Shown here piece after piece: positions 1-8,809 of a stretch of DNA of 64,000 nucleotides (the first letter of the stretch is position 1; each line of letters begins with the position of its first letter). This DNA comes from Eubacteriales bacterium (GTDB taxonomy: Bacteria > Bacillota > Clostridia > Lachnospirales > Lachnospiraceae), in contig JAUNHC010000016.1 of assembly GCA_030524175.1 (NCBI GenBank), positions 1-64,000 on the forward strand, in the 5' to 3' direction. Both the position numbers and the translations under genes were made by a program. Under the pieces are notes generated by a model. That model did not search any database. It was given only the letters and a program-made list of their open reading frames with translations, and was not told the origin of the DNA.

Positions 1-186
1 GAGTACGATCCCGGAAACGGAGTCGGTGTAGATTATGATCCTGGATACGGAGGCGGTGACGACGGCGGAGGAGATGTCGGCGGCGGAGATACCGGCGGAG
101 GCGGAGAAGACACAGGAGATTTCGGAGACGGAAGTAATATGGAAAGTCCGGGAGATGTTCCTGTTGCTGAGCCCGCAGTAGAATAA
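1..186 (+). CDS. C-terminal tail of a Gly/Asp-rich protein (5' end outside window)
   Basis: Frame 1 is open from the first base to a TAA at 184-186. The 61 visible residues are almost entirely Gly, Asp, Glu, Pro and Tyr, in loose repeats such as YDPG-G and GDTGGGGED, and end in PVAEPAVE. Such a low-complexity acidic tail is unstructured and typical of surface-exposed or wall-associated proteins. A similar Asp/Ser/Gly-rich tail ends the lipoprotein at 18155-19015, so the missing 5' part may encode a lipoprotein of the same kind; that is inference. No domain can be identified from this fragment. A hairpin terminator follows directly. Confidence 0.7.
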   Translation, partial: EYDPGNGVGVDYDPGYGGGDDGGGDVGGGDTGGGGEDTGDFGDGSNMESPGDVPVAEPAVE

Positions 187-197
187 ATAATTAGGAA

Positions 198-231
198 GAA
201 GGCCATCCACAGTCAGGGATGGCCTTCTCTG
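198..231 (+). terminator. Rho-independent terminator
   Basis: GAAGGCCATCC (198-208) pairs with GGATGGCCTTC (217-227) across an 8-base loop and is followed by a short T/C run. It separates the Gly-rich gene from the glycosyltransferase at 250. Confidence 0.75.
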
Positions 232-249
232 TACACAGAGAGGCAGGAT

Positions 250-1200
250 ATGGAAAGAGTAAAAGTTGACGTGGTGGTTCCTACGTACCGTCCGGGAAAG
301 GAATTTTCCCTGTTGTTAAAACGGCTGGAAGAACAGGACTATCCAATTGAAAAAATCCTGGTAATGAATACGGAGGAAGAGTTCTGGGACAAAGCCTGGG
401 AGGTACAGTTCCCTCTTGTGGAGGTCCGCCATATAAAAAAAGCAGATTTTGACCACGGTGGCACCCGGAGAAGGGCGGCAGAAATATCAGAGGCTGAGAT
501 TATGGTTTTTATGACCCAGGATGCCTTGCCGAGAAACAGAGAATTGATCAGCAGTCTTGTGCGCCCTATACTGGAAGGGGAAAAAACAGGGGCAGTTTAT
601 GCACGGCAGCTTCCCAAAGAGGACTGTGGCTTTCTTGAGCGTTACACGCGTTCCTTCAATTATCCCAGGGAATCCGCACTGAAGGTGGATGAGGATGTTT
701 CTGTTTATGGCATAAAAACTTATTTCTGTTCTAATGTATGTGCGGCTTATGATAAAAAGGTATATAATGAGGTTGGAGGCTTTACTGAAAGGGCCATATT
801 TAATGAAGATATGATATATGTGGGAAATATGGTGAAAAAAGGATATGCTGTGGCCTATGCAGCAGACGCCCAGGTGTTTCATTCTCACAATTATACCTGC
901 GTACAGCAGTTCCATAGGAATTTTGATTTAGGAGTGTCCCAGGCAGAGCATCCTGAGATATTCGCCAATATATCTTCCGAGGGAGAAGGATTGCGTCTTG
1001 TAAAAAAAAGTCTCGTCTATTTGTGCCGGAAAGGGCGTATCTGGCTGATCCCTCAGCTTGTCTTCCAAAGCGGATTTAAATTTATGGGGTATTTTCTGGG
1101 AAAGCGTTATAAAAAGCTTCCGGGAAGAGTTATTCTTGCCTGTACTATGAATCCTTCTTATTGGAGTAAGGAAATCCATGATCAGGGATTGCTGGATTAG
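250..1200 (+). CDS. Family 2 glycosyltransferase (rhamnosyltransferase-like)
   Basis: A 316-residue GT-A-fold glycosyltransferase, expected to move a sugar from a nucleotide-sugar donor onto a surface polysaccharide or lipid carrier at the cytoplasmic face of the membrane. Visible features are the N-terminal nucleotide-binding strand VVVPTYRPG (about residues 8-16), the TQDALP segment near residue 95 in the place of the metal-binding DXD region, and NEDM near residue 187, the usual acceptor-side acidic motif. The length and HGGTR segment resemble RfbF/rhamnosyltransferase-type GT2 enzymes. The ATG at 250 has an AGAGAGG about 6 bases upstream. It stands alone between a terminator and the protease gene, with no polysaccharide cluster around it, so donor and acceptor cannot be named. 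Confidence 0.85.
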   Translation: MERVKVDVVVPTYRPGKEFSLLLKRLEEQDYPIEKILVMNTEEEFWDKAWEVQFPLVEVRHIKKADFDHGGTRRRAAEISEAEIMVFMTQDALPRNRELISSLVRPILEGEKTGAVYARQLPKEDCGFLERYTRSFNYPRESALKVDEDVSVYGIKTYFCSNVCAAYDKKVYNEVGGFTERAIFNEDMIYVGNMVKKGYAVAYAADAQVFHSHNYTCVQQFHRNFDLGVSQAEHPEIFANISSEGEGLRLVKKSLVYLCRKGRIWLIPQLVFQSGFKFMGYFLGKRYKKLPGRVILACTMNPSYWSKEIHDQGLLD

Positions 1201-1348
1201 ACCAGACACTCTTTTTTTAAATATCCATCACATTTTAAACACAATTGACTGATAAACTAATCTCATAAAAGAAAGATACCCTCTGAAACGGACATGTCTG
1301 CTAACACAGACATTACCAATCATGAAATATAGAAGGGAGCCAAAGAAC

Positions 1349-3094
1349 ATGAGTGATGAAATGAAATGGGGCCGGACGCCTTCGGAGCCGGAGATATCCG
1401 GGGAGGAAAGCGTAAACACCGGCAGCACTGATAAACCTGCTGTACCTCAAGGCAGCGCAGCAGGACAGAATGAAAAACAAGGCGGACAAGAGAACCCAAA
1501 GCCTGTTGGTACCTATATAAATAACCACCCTTACAGCCAGAGGAGAACCAGTCCTTACGGTACGGGCCAAAGCCGGCCGGGCGGAGGAGAACATTCAGGA
1601 TATACAGGAAACAGTACAGGAGATTCTCAGGGAAGACAGCCTTATACCCAGGATCGTATCGGCCAGAGCACCCAAGGGGCATCACAGGGAGATGGACAAA
1701 TCCCTCCAAGGTATGCTCACTACCAGACTCAGCAGGAGCAGCGGATGCAGCAGCCTTCCCAGGGCGGACAGCCGCCCAGGAAACCCGGCAGGAAGAAAGA
1801 CAGTTTCGGCAGAAAGGCAGGGTCAGTCATTGCGTTGGCGGTGATTTTCGGTCTGGTGGCCGGTGTTGTATTTCAGGGTGTGAACATAGCCTCTGACAAA
1901 TATCTGAGAACCAGTAAAACTCAGCAGCAGGTAAGTTTGACCGAGACAGTGCCCGGCGCTTCCGCAGAGGGTACTTCCACGGCAGACGGCGGCAATATGG
2001 AAAGTCTGGTGGCGGAGAGCGGCACAGTGGCAGGGGTTGCCAAGGCTGCAATGCCTAGTGTTGTGGCTATTACATCCGTGAGTATCCAGGAGATTTCCAG
2101 CTTTTTCGGATATGGTTTCCGCGGATATCAGTATCCCACCACAGGCAGCGGATCCGGTATTATTGTGGGCGAAAATGATGATGAACTTTTAATAGCCACC
2201 AACAATCATGTAGTGGAAGGTGCAACAACCTTGAGCGTATGCTTTATCGGCAATGACGTGGTGAAGGCGGAGGAAGAAACTCAGAATCTTGCCAGCGGCG
2301 ACGGCGATATCAATGTAAAGGATGCGGTGACTGCCAAGATTAAAGGTACGGATGCCGACAATGATCTGGCTGTCGTAGCGGTAAAGAAGGAAGATATTCC
2401 CGAAGAAACTATGAACGAGATTAAAATAGCCCAGTTAGGAAGTTCAGATGACCTTGCGGTAGGTGAGCAGGTGGTGGCTATCGGCAACGCTCTCGGCTAC
2501 GGACAGTCTGTGACCTCAGGATGGGTGAGCGCCCTGAACAGAAGCGTTTCTCTGGAAAATGGAAACAGTGCGGATTTAATCCAGACAGACGCTGCCATCA
2601 ATCCGGGAAACAGCGGCGGTGCCCTTTTGAATCTGCGGGGAGAGCTTATCGGGATCAATTCAGCCAAATATGCCAGCAACACTGTTGAAGGCATGGGCTA
2701 CGCCATTCCTATTTCCAAGGCAAAGCCAATCCTGGAGGAACTGATGAACCGCCAGACAAGAGAGAAAGTTGCAGAGTCAAAAGCTGCATTTCTCGGGGTA
2801 AATGTCCAGGATCTCACAGCAGAGGCAATACAGATGTATAATATGCCTGCAGGAGCCTTTGTGATCGAGGTGATTTCCGGACAAGCTGCAGAAAATGCAG
2901 GGATGAAAAAAGGCGATATAGTGGTGAAGCTGGACGGTCAGAAAGTAAGCGGCAAGCAGGATCTGGTAGATAAGCTTACGTATTATGAAGCCGGGGAAGT
3001 GGTGAATGTGGAAGTAGCAAGAGCCAATAACGGAGAATATGTAGAGCAGACGCTGGAAGTGACACTGGGAGCCCAGCAGTCCGCAGAGGATTGA
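1349..3094 (+). CDS. htrA: Membrane-anchored HtrA/DegP-type serine protease with PDZ domain
   Basis: S1C-family trypsin-like protease that degrades or processes misfolded proteins outside the membrane. The order is: a cytoplasmic Gln/Gly/Pro-rich low-complexity N-terminus (about residues 1-150), one transmembrane helix (about 158-179), a protease domain with catalytic His in NNHVVEG (about 287), Asp in DNDLAVV (about 339) and Ser in PGNSGGAL (about 422), and one C-terminal PDZ domain (about 478-573). An upstream in-frame ATG exists at 1322, but AAGGGAG at 1333-1339 is correctly spaced for the ATG at 1349. The long disordered N-terminus is a common elaboration in clostridial HtrA proteins. It is monocistronic; no CssRS-type regulator is adjacent. 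Confidence 0.92.
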   Translation: MSDEMKWGRTPSEPEISGEESVNTGSTDKPAVPQGSAAGQNEKQGGQENPKPVGTYINNHPYSQRRTSPYGTGQSRPGGGEHSGYTGNSTGDSQGRQPYTQDRIGQSTQGASQGDGQIPPRYAHYQTQQEQRMQQPSQGGQPPRKPGRKKDSFGRKAGSVIALAVIFGLVAGVVFQGVNIASDKYLRTSKTQQQVSLTETVPGASAEGTSTADGGNMESLVAESGTVAGVAKAAMPSVVAITSVSIQEISSFFGYGFRGYQYPTTGSGSGIIVGENDDELLIATNNHVVEGATTLSVCFIGNDVVKAEEETQNLASGDGDINVKDAVTAKIKGTDADNDLAVVAVKKEDIPEETMNEIKIAQLGSSDDLAVGEQVVAIGNALGYGQSVTSGWVSALNRSVSLENGNSADLIQTDAAINPGNSGGALLNLRGELIGINSAKYASNTVEGMGYAIPISKAKPILEELMNRQTREKVAESKAAFLGVNVQDLTAEAIQMYNMPAGAFVIEVISGQAAENAGMKKGDIVVKLDGQKVSGKQDLVDKLTYYEAGEVVNVEVARANNGEYVEQTLEVTLGAQQSAED

Positions 3095-3228
3095 CATTTC
3101 AGATGGGGTATCGTGAGTTGGCGGTACCTCATTTTGTTGTATATTAGGGAAATACTCCATTTTGTTCTTATCAGCCGATGGCCGTCAATAATAAACATTT
3201 TCTTTTATAACTTTATAAAAACTTTATT

Positions 3229-3256
3229 TTGATACTGCTCTGTAATGTGGTATAAT
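3229..3256 (+). promoter_or_regulatory. Sigma-A-type promoter of clpX
   Basis: TTGATA (3229-3234), 16-bp spacer, TATAAT (3251-3256); about 90 bases upstream of the clpX start at 3348. No CtsR or HrcA/CIRCE operator is seen around it. Confidence 0.65.
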
Positions 3257-3347
3257 TATTAGATAAAATCAGCCTTAAATGGTTGGAAGTCCAGGTGGGA
3301 TCCCTGAAGGGATAAGGACATACCCTGGAGTATGGAAAGGAGTCACT

Positions 3348-4780
3348 ATGACAGACCGATTTGACAACGATGATGAACTGATAGAGGATAAAACTGTGGA
3401 GGAAGACACAGATGATGAGGATGACGGATATGAGAAATTCTGTTTCCTCTGCCGCCGTCCTGAGAGCCAGGCGGGGAAGATGATCGAACTCCCCAATAAT
3501 ATACATATATGTACACAGTGTATGCAGAAGAGTTTTGACACTATGAACCAGCACATGAGCGACGGCAAGATTAATTATTCTGATTTGTTCAACATGCCTA
3601 ATGTAAGCATGATCGACCTGAGCAATCTGCAGAATACCACGCCCCAGCCCAAGAAGATAAAAAAGAAAAAGAAGAAGAGAAAAAGCCTGTCCTGGACCTG
3701 CGCAGAATGCCGGCACCCCATAAGATCAAAGCCAGCCTGGACGAGTATGTGATCGGACAGGAGTACGCGAAGAAGGTTATGTCAGTGGCAGTTTACAACC
3801 ACTATAAGAGAGTGGCCACAGACACCATGGATGAGATCGAGATAGAGAAATCCAATATGCTGATGATCGGGCCGACCGGATGCGGTAAGACATATCTGGT
3901 GAAGACTCTGGCGCGGCTTCTGGATGTGCCTCTGGCAATTGCAGATGCAACCTCCCTCACTGAGGCCGGTTATATCGGAGATGATATTGAGAGTGTTGTG
4001 TCCAAGCTGTTAGCCGCAGCAGACAATGATGTGGAGAAAGCAGAACACGGAATCATATTTATTGATGAGATTGATAAAATTGCCAAGAAGAAGAATACTA
4101 ATCAGAGAGATGTGAGCGGAGAGGCAGTACAGCAGGGAATGCTGAAGCTTCTGGAAGGCAGTGAGGTGGAAGTTCCTGTAGGGGCCAACAGCAAAAATGC
4201 CATGGTTCCTCTCACAACCGTGAATACAAGAAATATTCTTTTCATCTGCGGGGGAGCATTCCCGGATCTGGAGAATATCATCAAGGAAAGACTGAATAAG
4301 CAGGCATCCATTGGATTTTATGCTGACCTTAAAGATAAATATGACGATGATCCTCATATTCTTGAGAAGGTTACAGTGGATGATATCCGTGCTTTTGGAA
4401 TGATTCCGGAGTTTATCGGACGTCTGCCCATCGTCTTCACACTGGACGGCCTCAGCGAAGATATGCTGGTGAAGATACTCCAAGAGCCGAAAAATGCAAT
4501 CCTTAAGCAATACCAGAAGCTTCTGGCCCTTGACGAGGTTAAGCTGGAATTTGAAGAAGGGGCGCTTCACGCCATTGCAGCCAAAGCCATGGAGAAGAAG
4601 ACCGGAGCCAGGGCGCTGCGTGCCATTCTTGAGCAGTACATGCTTGATATTATGTACGAGATTCCCAAGGATGACAGTATCGGAGAGGTGATCATCACCA
4701 GAGAATATATAGAGGGCACAGGCGGGCCGAGGATTCTTCTTCGGGGGCAGGAGATACCGCTGCTTGGCAGTGCACAGTAA
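3348..4780 (+). CDS. clpX: ClpX ATPase subunit of Clp protease, interrupted by an apparent -1 frameshift
   Basis: AAA+ unfoldase that feeds substrates to ClpP. The N-terminal part (3348-3752) carries the acidic leader and the zinc-binding domain with Cys32, Cys35, Cys55 and Cys58 (CFLC/CTQC). It runs out of frame into a stop at 3750. The ATPase part continues in the -1 frame through KKPVLDLRRMPAPHKI to 4780, with Walker A GPTGCGKT, the GYIG pore loop, Walker B IIFIDEID, the IGF loop that docks on ClpP and the sensor-2 GAR motif. Reading -1 at the A-AAA-AAG at 3659-3665 gives a 477-residue protein, somewhat longer than usual because of the acidic leader. The start is ATG 3348 (AAGGAG 5 bases upstream). 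A sequencing error or a mutation in the A-run would look the same as programmed slippage. An internal ATG at 3707 could give a ClpX lacking the zinc domain. No clpP gene adjoins it. Confidence 0.9.
3659..3665 (+). other. Slippery heptamer A-AAA-AAG at the clpX frame change
   Basis: In the frame of the zinc domain the bases divide as A AAA AAG, the same heptamer that drives -1 frameshifting in E. coli dnaX. Slipping back one base here joins the frame to the ATPase part exactly. A second, weaker G-AAA-AAG lies 6 bases downstream (3665-3671). I see no strong Shine-Dalgarno-like stimulator upstream and no convincing stem-loop just downstream, so programmed use is unproven. Confidence 0.6.
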
Positions 4781-4867
4781 TATGGCAGCAAGAGGATGAC
4801 GCATATGTATGCGCACCTTATAACCGTACGCGTCAGCGTATGACAATTAAAGTAAAGGAGAAAGTGT

Positions 4868-5431
4868 ATGGGAACTGAATTTTTTGATGAATTAGGGGAG
4901 ACAATAACAAGGACAGCAAAAGAATTGGGAGAACGTGCGGAGATGCTTTATGAGTCACAGCGGATCCGCAATAAGCTTGCCGGTGAGGAGAGGATCATTG
5001 ATAAGGTTATGGCGGATTTAGGCAACCTTATTTATAAGAGATATTCTGACGGGGAAACAGTGGATGAGGAATTATGTGTTCTCTGTGAAGAGATTGACCA
5101 GCATATGCAGAAAATCGCAGAATATAAAGAAGCCATGGCCGGAATGAGAGGACAGAAGATCTGCCCGTCCTGCCAGAAAGCAGTAGATAAGGATGTATCC
5201 TTCTGCCCGTACTGCGGAGCAGCATGCCCTACACCAGAACCGGAAGAAGCTTCAGAGGATGAAGCGAAGTCAGAAGATGACGGGGAGGATGCCTGCTGCG
5301 GGAGTGCAGACGCTCCACAAGGAGCGGACACAGAGCAGGAACCGTCAGAGAACGAGAGCATGGAGCAGGACATCAGCGAACCAGTGGAAGAAAAGGAAAC
5401 CGACAGTCAGGAAGCCGGGGACCAGAAATAA
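4868..5431 (+). CDS. Zinc-ribbon protein with N-terminal helical region and acidic tail
   Basis: A 187-residue protein of unknown function. Residues 1-95 are predicted helical and charged, with coiled-coil character (repeated Glu/Lys/Leu). A zinc ribbon follows with Cys99, Cys102, Cys113 and Cys116 in CPSC...CPYC. The last 65 residues are an acidic, disordered Glu/Ser/Asp tail. It lies 13 bp upstream of the signal peptidase gene and is probably co-transcribed with it. Short zinc-ribbon proteins of this kind are often annotated only by the ribbon; no activity can be assigned. There is an AAAGGAG 5' of the ATG. Confidence 0.75.
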   Translation: MGTEFFDELGETITRTAKELGERAEMLYESQRIRNKLAGEERIIDKVMADLGNLIYKRYSDGETVDEELCVLCEEIDQHMQKIAEYKEAMAGMRGQKICPSCQKAVDKDVSFCPYCGAACPTPEPEEASEDEAKSEDDGEDACCGSADAPQGADTEQEPSENESMEQDISEPVEEKETDSQEAGDQK

Positions 5432-5444
5432 AAGAGGATGAAAA

Positions 5445-5915
5445 ATGTTTTTTATCTTATTGATCGCGGGAATATTCCTTCTTGACTATACCTTGAAGGA
5501 ACATACGGACAGCACACGCCTGAAGGGCACGAAACAGGAGATTCTGGGTGGTAAGCTTATTCTGCGCAACTGCCATAACGAGGGAACAGCCTTCGGACTG
5601 TACAAGGCAGGCAAGAAGGAATGTCTTACAGCATCTGCTTTTGCCCTCGGTGGTGTGACATGGGAATTTGTGCGCCATCTTATCAGCGGCGGTTCCAAGA
5701 TTGCTAAATTGGGATTATCATTTATTCTCGGAGGCGGCCTGAGCAATTATTTTGACCGGCACACCAAGGGATATGTGACAGATTATGTAAGCTTCGGGGT
5801 AAAGAACCCCAAAATACGGAATCTTGTTTTTAATGTGTCCGATTTCTTTATTCTTGCAGGAACAGTGATATGGGCTGTATCATCCATTCTTCCTTCATCT
5901 GGAAAGAAGAAATAG
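5445..5915 (+). CDS. lspA: Signal peptidase II (lipoprotein signal peptidase)
   Basis: An aspartyl membrane protease that removes signal peptides from diacylglyceryl-modified prolipoproteins. At 156 residues it has the family length and four hydrophobic segments. The family motifs are visible: NEGTAFG (residues 45-51), GYVTDY with catalytic Asp113, and FNVSDFFI with catalytic Asp133. The first hydrophobic segment carries LLDYTLKE in place of the usual D-xx-K region. Start ATG 5445 follows GAGG at suitable spacing. It is in a probable two-gene unit with the zinc-ribbon gene and ends at a strong terminator. It may be a second lspA copy, because the divergence from textbook LspA is noticeable; only the rest of the genome could tell. 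Confidence 0.85.
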   Translation: MFFILLIAGIFLLDYTLKEHTDSTRLKGTKQEILGGKLILRNCHNEGTAFGLYKAGKKECLTASAFALGGVTWEFVRHLISGGSKIAKLGLSFILGGGLSNYFDRHTKGYVTDYVSFGVKNPKIRNLVFNVSDFFILAGTVIWAVSSILPSSGKKK

Positions 5916-5930
5916 GGAATCTGATATTTA

Positions 5931-5961
5931 GGGGACTTTCTATACTAAGGAAGTCCCTTTT
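5931..5961 (+). terminator. Rho-independent terminator after lspA
   Basis: GGGACTT (5932-5938) pairs with AAGTCCC (5951-5957), followed by TTTT. Confidence 0.8.
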
Positions 5962-6134
5962 AACATTTCTGAAGAAGCAAAAAGTTATTTTTACTTCTGT
6001 GTGCAGAAACTAAGTATTACAGGTTGAACCACACAATATGGTAAAATATTACAGAATCATAATGACCACAAGAGAAAACGCAATAGAAAAGTAAAGTTTT
6101 AGAGATTGTTTTTTCATAAAATCAGGAATGTGGG

Positions 6135-6163
6135 TTGCGTTTCTTGGAGAAATGGGTTAGAAT
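6135..6163 (+). promoter_or_regulatory. Weak candidate promoter of the LRR protein
   Basis: TTGCGT (6135-6140), 17-bp spacer, TAGAAT (6158-6163), 56 bases before the LRR start. An alternative is TTGAAC (6024-6029), 17 bp, TATTAC (6047-6052). The rest of the 5962-6218 gap is AT-rich, with no ORF or recognisable riboswitch. Confidence 0.35.
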
Positions 6164-6218
6164 GACGCAGTAGGAATCTTTTAACACGGTTTTTTATGGA
6201 AAAATTAGGAGTGAAACG

Positions 6219-7811
6219 ATGAAAAACAAAAAACTTTTTCATGCTTGTATGGCAGGTATGCTCAGCGCAGCAATGCTCATGACAAGTGTACCGGTAATGG
6301 CGGCAGAATTTGATGACGACCCCTCTTCCCAGGGAGTTACCGTTGCAGCCGAGGTACAGACAGAAGAACAGAAAGAAGAAGTATTTGATGCAGGGGTGGA
6401 GGAAGTGGAAGACTTTTCTTCAGAATCTGCCAGAGCCGCATCTGAAATTGCCATTGACAGCAAAAATTTCCCGGACAGTAATTTCCGTACTTTCGTTCAG
6501 ACCCTGGACAAAGACGGAAGCAAAGGCTTATCCACTGCCGAGATTAAAGCAGTCACAAAGATGGATGTATCAGGAAAAGGTATTGCCAAGCTCAATGGTA
6601 TTGAGAGATTTACTTCCCTGAAAGAACTGAATGCGTCCAATAACAAGATCGCCAGTGTAAACCTTACTAAGAATACAGCACTTACTGAGATTTATCTTTC
6701 CGGCAATAAGCTGACAAGTATTGACCTTACGAAAAATACAAAGCTTACATATATCAATTTAAGCAAGAACAGTTTAAAGGGCACTTTAAATTTGAGCAAA
6801 TGTACGGCTATGGTTACACTTGTGTGCTCAAACAATGCACTGACAAAAATCACCATGCCAAGCAAAACATACCTGAAAAAACTGGATTACATTGATGTCA
6901 GCCATAACAAGTTTACCACACAGGCCAACGCAGGACTGGCAACAATATCCAAATCATCACTAAAGGCACTCTCTGATGTAAACGTAAGTTACAACAGTAT
7001 TACTTCCTTTAACTGCTCCGGTTTTGAAGGGATTCTTGATGTGAGCAATAACAAGATCACCACTTTTACCGGCGGAAGTGAGGGGTATCAGGCTGCTGCA
7101 ATTTATCTGGAAGGCAGCGGAAATACTTTAAGCAAGACATCTACAGTTGATTTTGCCAGCCTTGGCAACCGTGTACCCCAGCGTTTTAGCTGCAACAGCG
7201 CAGTAAAGAAGAAAATCGTCATGGTCAGCCCGAGACTGACTGCCAAGGCGAAGACAACTCTGGACGAAATCAGTGTATCTTTCGGCTCCACTTCTGACTA
7301 TGCTTCTTATAAGCTTGAAAGAAAGACAGGAAGCGGTGCTTACAAGACACTGAAAACCTGGAGCGAAGGTGAAGTAGATGATCCGGAATTCGGAGATGAC
7401 GGCTATGTGGATAAGAGCGTGGCTGCCAATACAACTTACACCTACAGATTGACGGCAACTGTTAAGGTACAGGACAGAAACCAGAAGGATGTTTCCTGGT
7501 CCAAAGCGAAAGAGGTCACTGTTAAGACGATTCCCGGAACAATGGCGCTTACAGTGAAATCCAGCGCGAAGAAAGTTGCTGCCATCAGTTGGAAAGCTGT
7601 CTCCGGTGCAAGCGGATATGATGTATATTACGGTACAAGCAAAAGTAAAGTCACATCTAAAGTAGTGACAGGAACAACAAAGCTTACTGTAAATAAGACA
7701 AAGCTTACAAGCGGTAAGACCTACTATTTCAGAGCACGAGCTTACAGAGTAGTAAACGGTAAGAAGGTTTACGGTGCATACAGCGCAGTAAAGAGTGTAA
7801 AAGTAAAATAA
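6219..7811 (+). CDS. Secreted leucine-rich-repeat protein with fibronectin type III-like domains
   Basis: A 530-residue exported protein. A signal peptide occupies residues 1-29 (MKNKK, hydrophobic core, cleavage near VMAAEF). A short acidic spacer leads into a motif resembling the 'FPDSNFRTFV' head of clostridial LRR proteins (about 84-93). Leucine-rich repeats then run to about residue 310, with units such as LKELNASNNKIASV and LTEIYLSGNKLTSI. Two Fn3-like modules follow (about 335-435 and 438-530), the second containing WKAVSGASGYDVYYG and YYFRARAY. There is no LPXTG or wall-binding module, so it is likely released or loosely bound. Proteins of this build usually mediate protein or glycan contacts. 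It is monocistronic, with terminator 7837-7881 downstream. Confidence 0.85.
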   Translation: MKNKKLFHACMAGMLSAAMLMTSVPVMAAEFDDDPSSQGVTVAAEVQTEEQKEEVFDAGVEEVEDFSSESARAASEIAIDSKNFPDSNFRTFVQTLDKDGSKGLSTAEIKAVTKMDVSGKGIAKLNGIERFTSLKELNASNNKIASVNLTKNTALTEIYLSGNKLTSIDLTKNTKLTYINLSKNSLKGTLNLSKCTAMVTLVCSNNALTKITMPSKTYLKKLDYIDVSHNKFTTQANAGLATISKSSLKALSDVNVSYNSITSFNCSGFEGILDVSNNKITTFTGGSEGYQAAAIYLEGSGNTLSKTSTVDFASLGNRVPQRFSCNSAVKKKIVMVSPRLTAKAKTTLDEISVSFGSTSDYASYKLERKTGSGAYKTLKTWSEGEVDDPEFGDDGYVDKSVAANTTYTYRLTATVKVQDRNQKDVSWSKAKEVTVKTIPGTMALTVKSSAKKVAAISWKAVSGASGYDVYYGTSKSKVTSKVVTGTTKLTVNKTKLTSGKTYYFRARAYRVVNGKKVYGAYSAVKSVKVK

Positions 7812-7836
7812 TAACTCTTGTTAAATACAGGACAAT

Positions 7837-7881
7837 AAAAAACAGCTGCCCGGCGGATCCTTCCGTTGGACAGCTGTTTTT
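7837..7881. terminator. Bidirectional terminator between LRR gene and XRE gene
   Basis: AAAAACAGCTG (7837-7847) pairs with CAGCTGTTTTT (7871-7881). Both strands carry a T run, so it can serve the convergent genes on both sides. Confidence 0.8.
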
Positions 7882-7909
7882 ACGCTGACAGAGCTTTTGC
7901 TCACTGAAT

Positions 7910-8167
7910 TTACTGCTTTTTATGGGGAAAAGGGCGTTTAACATTTGTGAGGCCGCAGATATAATTCATATCTACATTATAAACCCTGGCCAGGTCTATA
8001 AGAATATCCAAAGGAATACGTCTCTTGCCGCATTCATATCCGGAGTAAGTACGCTGTCCGATATGTAAAAGCTTTGCAAGATATTCCTGAGTATAATCAT
8101 GGTCCTCCCGCAGGTCACGGATACGCGTTAAGGTATCCACCTCAGGAATCGCCTGGCTTTTTATCAT
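7910..8167 (-). CDS. XRE-family helix-turn-helix regulator
   Basis: A small Cro/C1-type DNA-binding protein of 85 residues. It is almost entirely one HTH_3 domain: IRDLREDHDYTQEYLAKLL, recognition region IGQRTYSGYECGKRRIP, then LARVYNVDMNYICGLT. A GTG at 8173 is also in frame, but AGGTG is correctly spaced for the ATG at 8167. It overlaps the 3' end of the next upstream XRE gene, so the two are probably co-transcribed. No ligand-binding domain is present; the target is unknown. Confidence 0.8.
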   Translation of the reverse strand: MIKSQAIPEVDTLTRIRDLREDHDYTQEYLAKLLHIGQRTYSGYECGKRRIPLDILIDLARVYNVDMNYICGLTNVKRPFPHKKQ

Positions 8168-8471
8168 TTCCACACCTGTTTTTGCGGAAAATTTCCATGG
8201 TTTGTATCAGGACAGCAATTTCTTCTTCTCTTAAATCACTCACATCCAAAACCTGCGTTGTGCTAATCCCCAATAAATAATCTGTAGAAACATGAAGAAT
8301 CCGTGCCAGACTGATTAAAATGTCATAAGAAGGGTACCTGGTTCCGTTCTCATAACTTGAAATAGTATTTTCTGATACACCAACCTGTAATGCTAAGGAC
8401 TTTTGAGTCAAATTACGTGCTTTTCTCTTTGCAGATAGCTTATCCCCGATATTTACCACCAATACCACCAA
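8142..8471 (-). CDS. XRE-family helix-turn-helix regulator
   Basis: A 109-residue Cro/C1-type regulator. The HTH covers about residues 8-62 (IGDKLSAKRKARNLTQ, VGVSENTISSYENG, LARILHVSTDYLLGI), and a C-terminal helix (LREEEIAVLIQTMEIF) may be for dimerisation. No ATG is available near the HTH; the start is TTG 8471 or GTG 8459, the latter having GGTGG 5 bases upstream. Its 3' end overlaps the downstream XRE gene. Confidence 0.75.
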   Translation of the reverse strand: MVVLVVNIGDKLSAKRKARNLTQKSLALQVGVSENTISSYENGTRYPSYDILISLARILHVSTDYLLGISTTQVLDVSDLREEEIAVLIQTMEIFRKNRCGNDKKPGDS

Positions 8472-8581
8472 CTTTCATAGACAGTGTACTAAATATGACA
8501 CTACAGATGGTGTGCAAAACTGCACCAGTAGAGATGTTTTTAAAATTTTATATCAGGATACAAAATAGAATACAGCATTTA

Positions 8582-8809
8582 TCAAGTCTGCTTCAAAGGC
8601 TGGTCATGATCAGAAGGCACATATCTGGCAATATCCTGAATTTCACAGTTTAAGATCCTGCACAAATCATTTACTGTTTTCATAGAAATACATTTATTAT
8701 GTTTCAAACGATGCAGCGTACTGCTGGAAAGCCCATACCTGATCGTAAGCGTATAAGAATTTTCACTGGATTTTTTAAGCGTATTCCAAAAAGGAGTGTA
8801 ATCTATCAT
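8582..8809 (-). CDS. Small XRE/HTH_26-type regulator
   Basis: A 75-residue protein built of one Cro/C1-type HTH (YTLTIRYGLSSSTLHRLKHN, MKTVNDLCRILNCEIQDIARYV). ATG 8809 is preceded by GAGGTGG. It is the first of three XRE genes reading leftward. The CEIQDI signature at the end of the domain is typical of stand-alone clostridial regulators of this type. Target unknown. Confidence 0.75.
   Translation of the reverse strand: MIDYTPFWNTLKKSSENSYTLTIRYGLSSSTLHRLKHNKCISMKTVNDLCRILNCEIQDIARYVPSDHDQPLKQT

Noticed and set aside
3666-3760. Stimulatory stem-loop for programmed frameshifting in clpX
   Set aside because: I found only short imperfect pairings (such as GTCC/GGAC and GCCGGC) after the heptamer, not a strong stem or pseudoknot at the usual 5-8 base distance.
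4010-4846. 278-codon open frame on the - strand opposite clpX
   Set aside because: It overlaps the conserved ATPase part of clpX and has no recognisable domain or start site.
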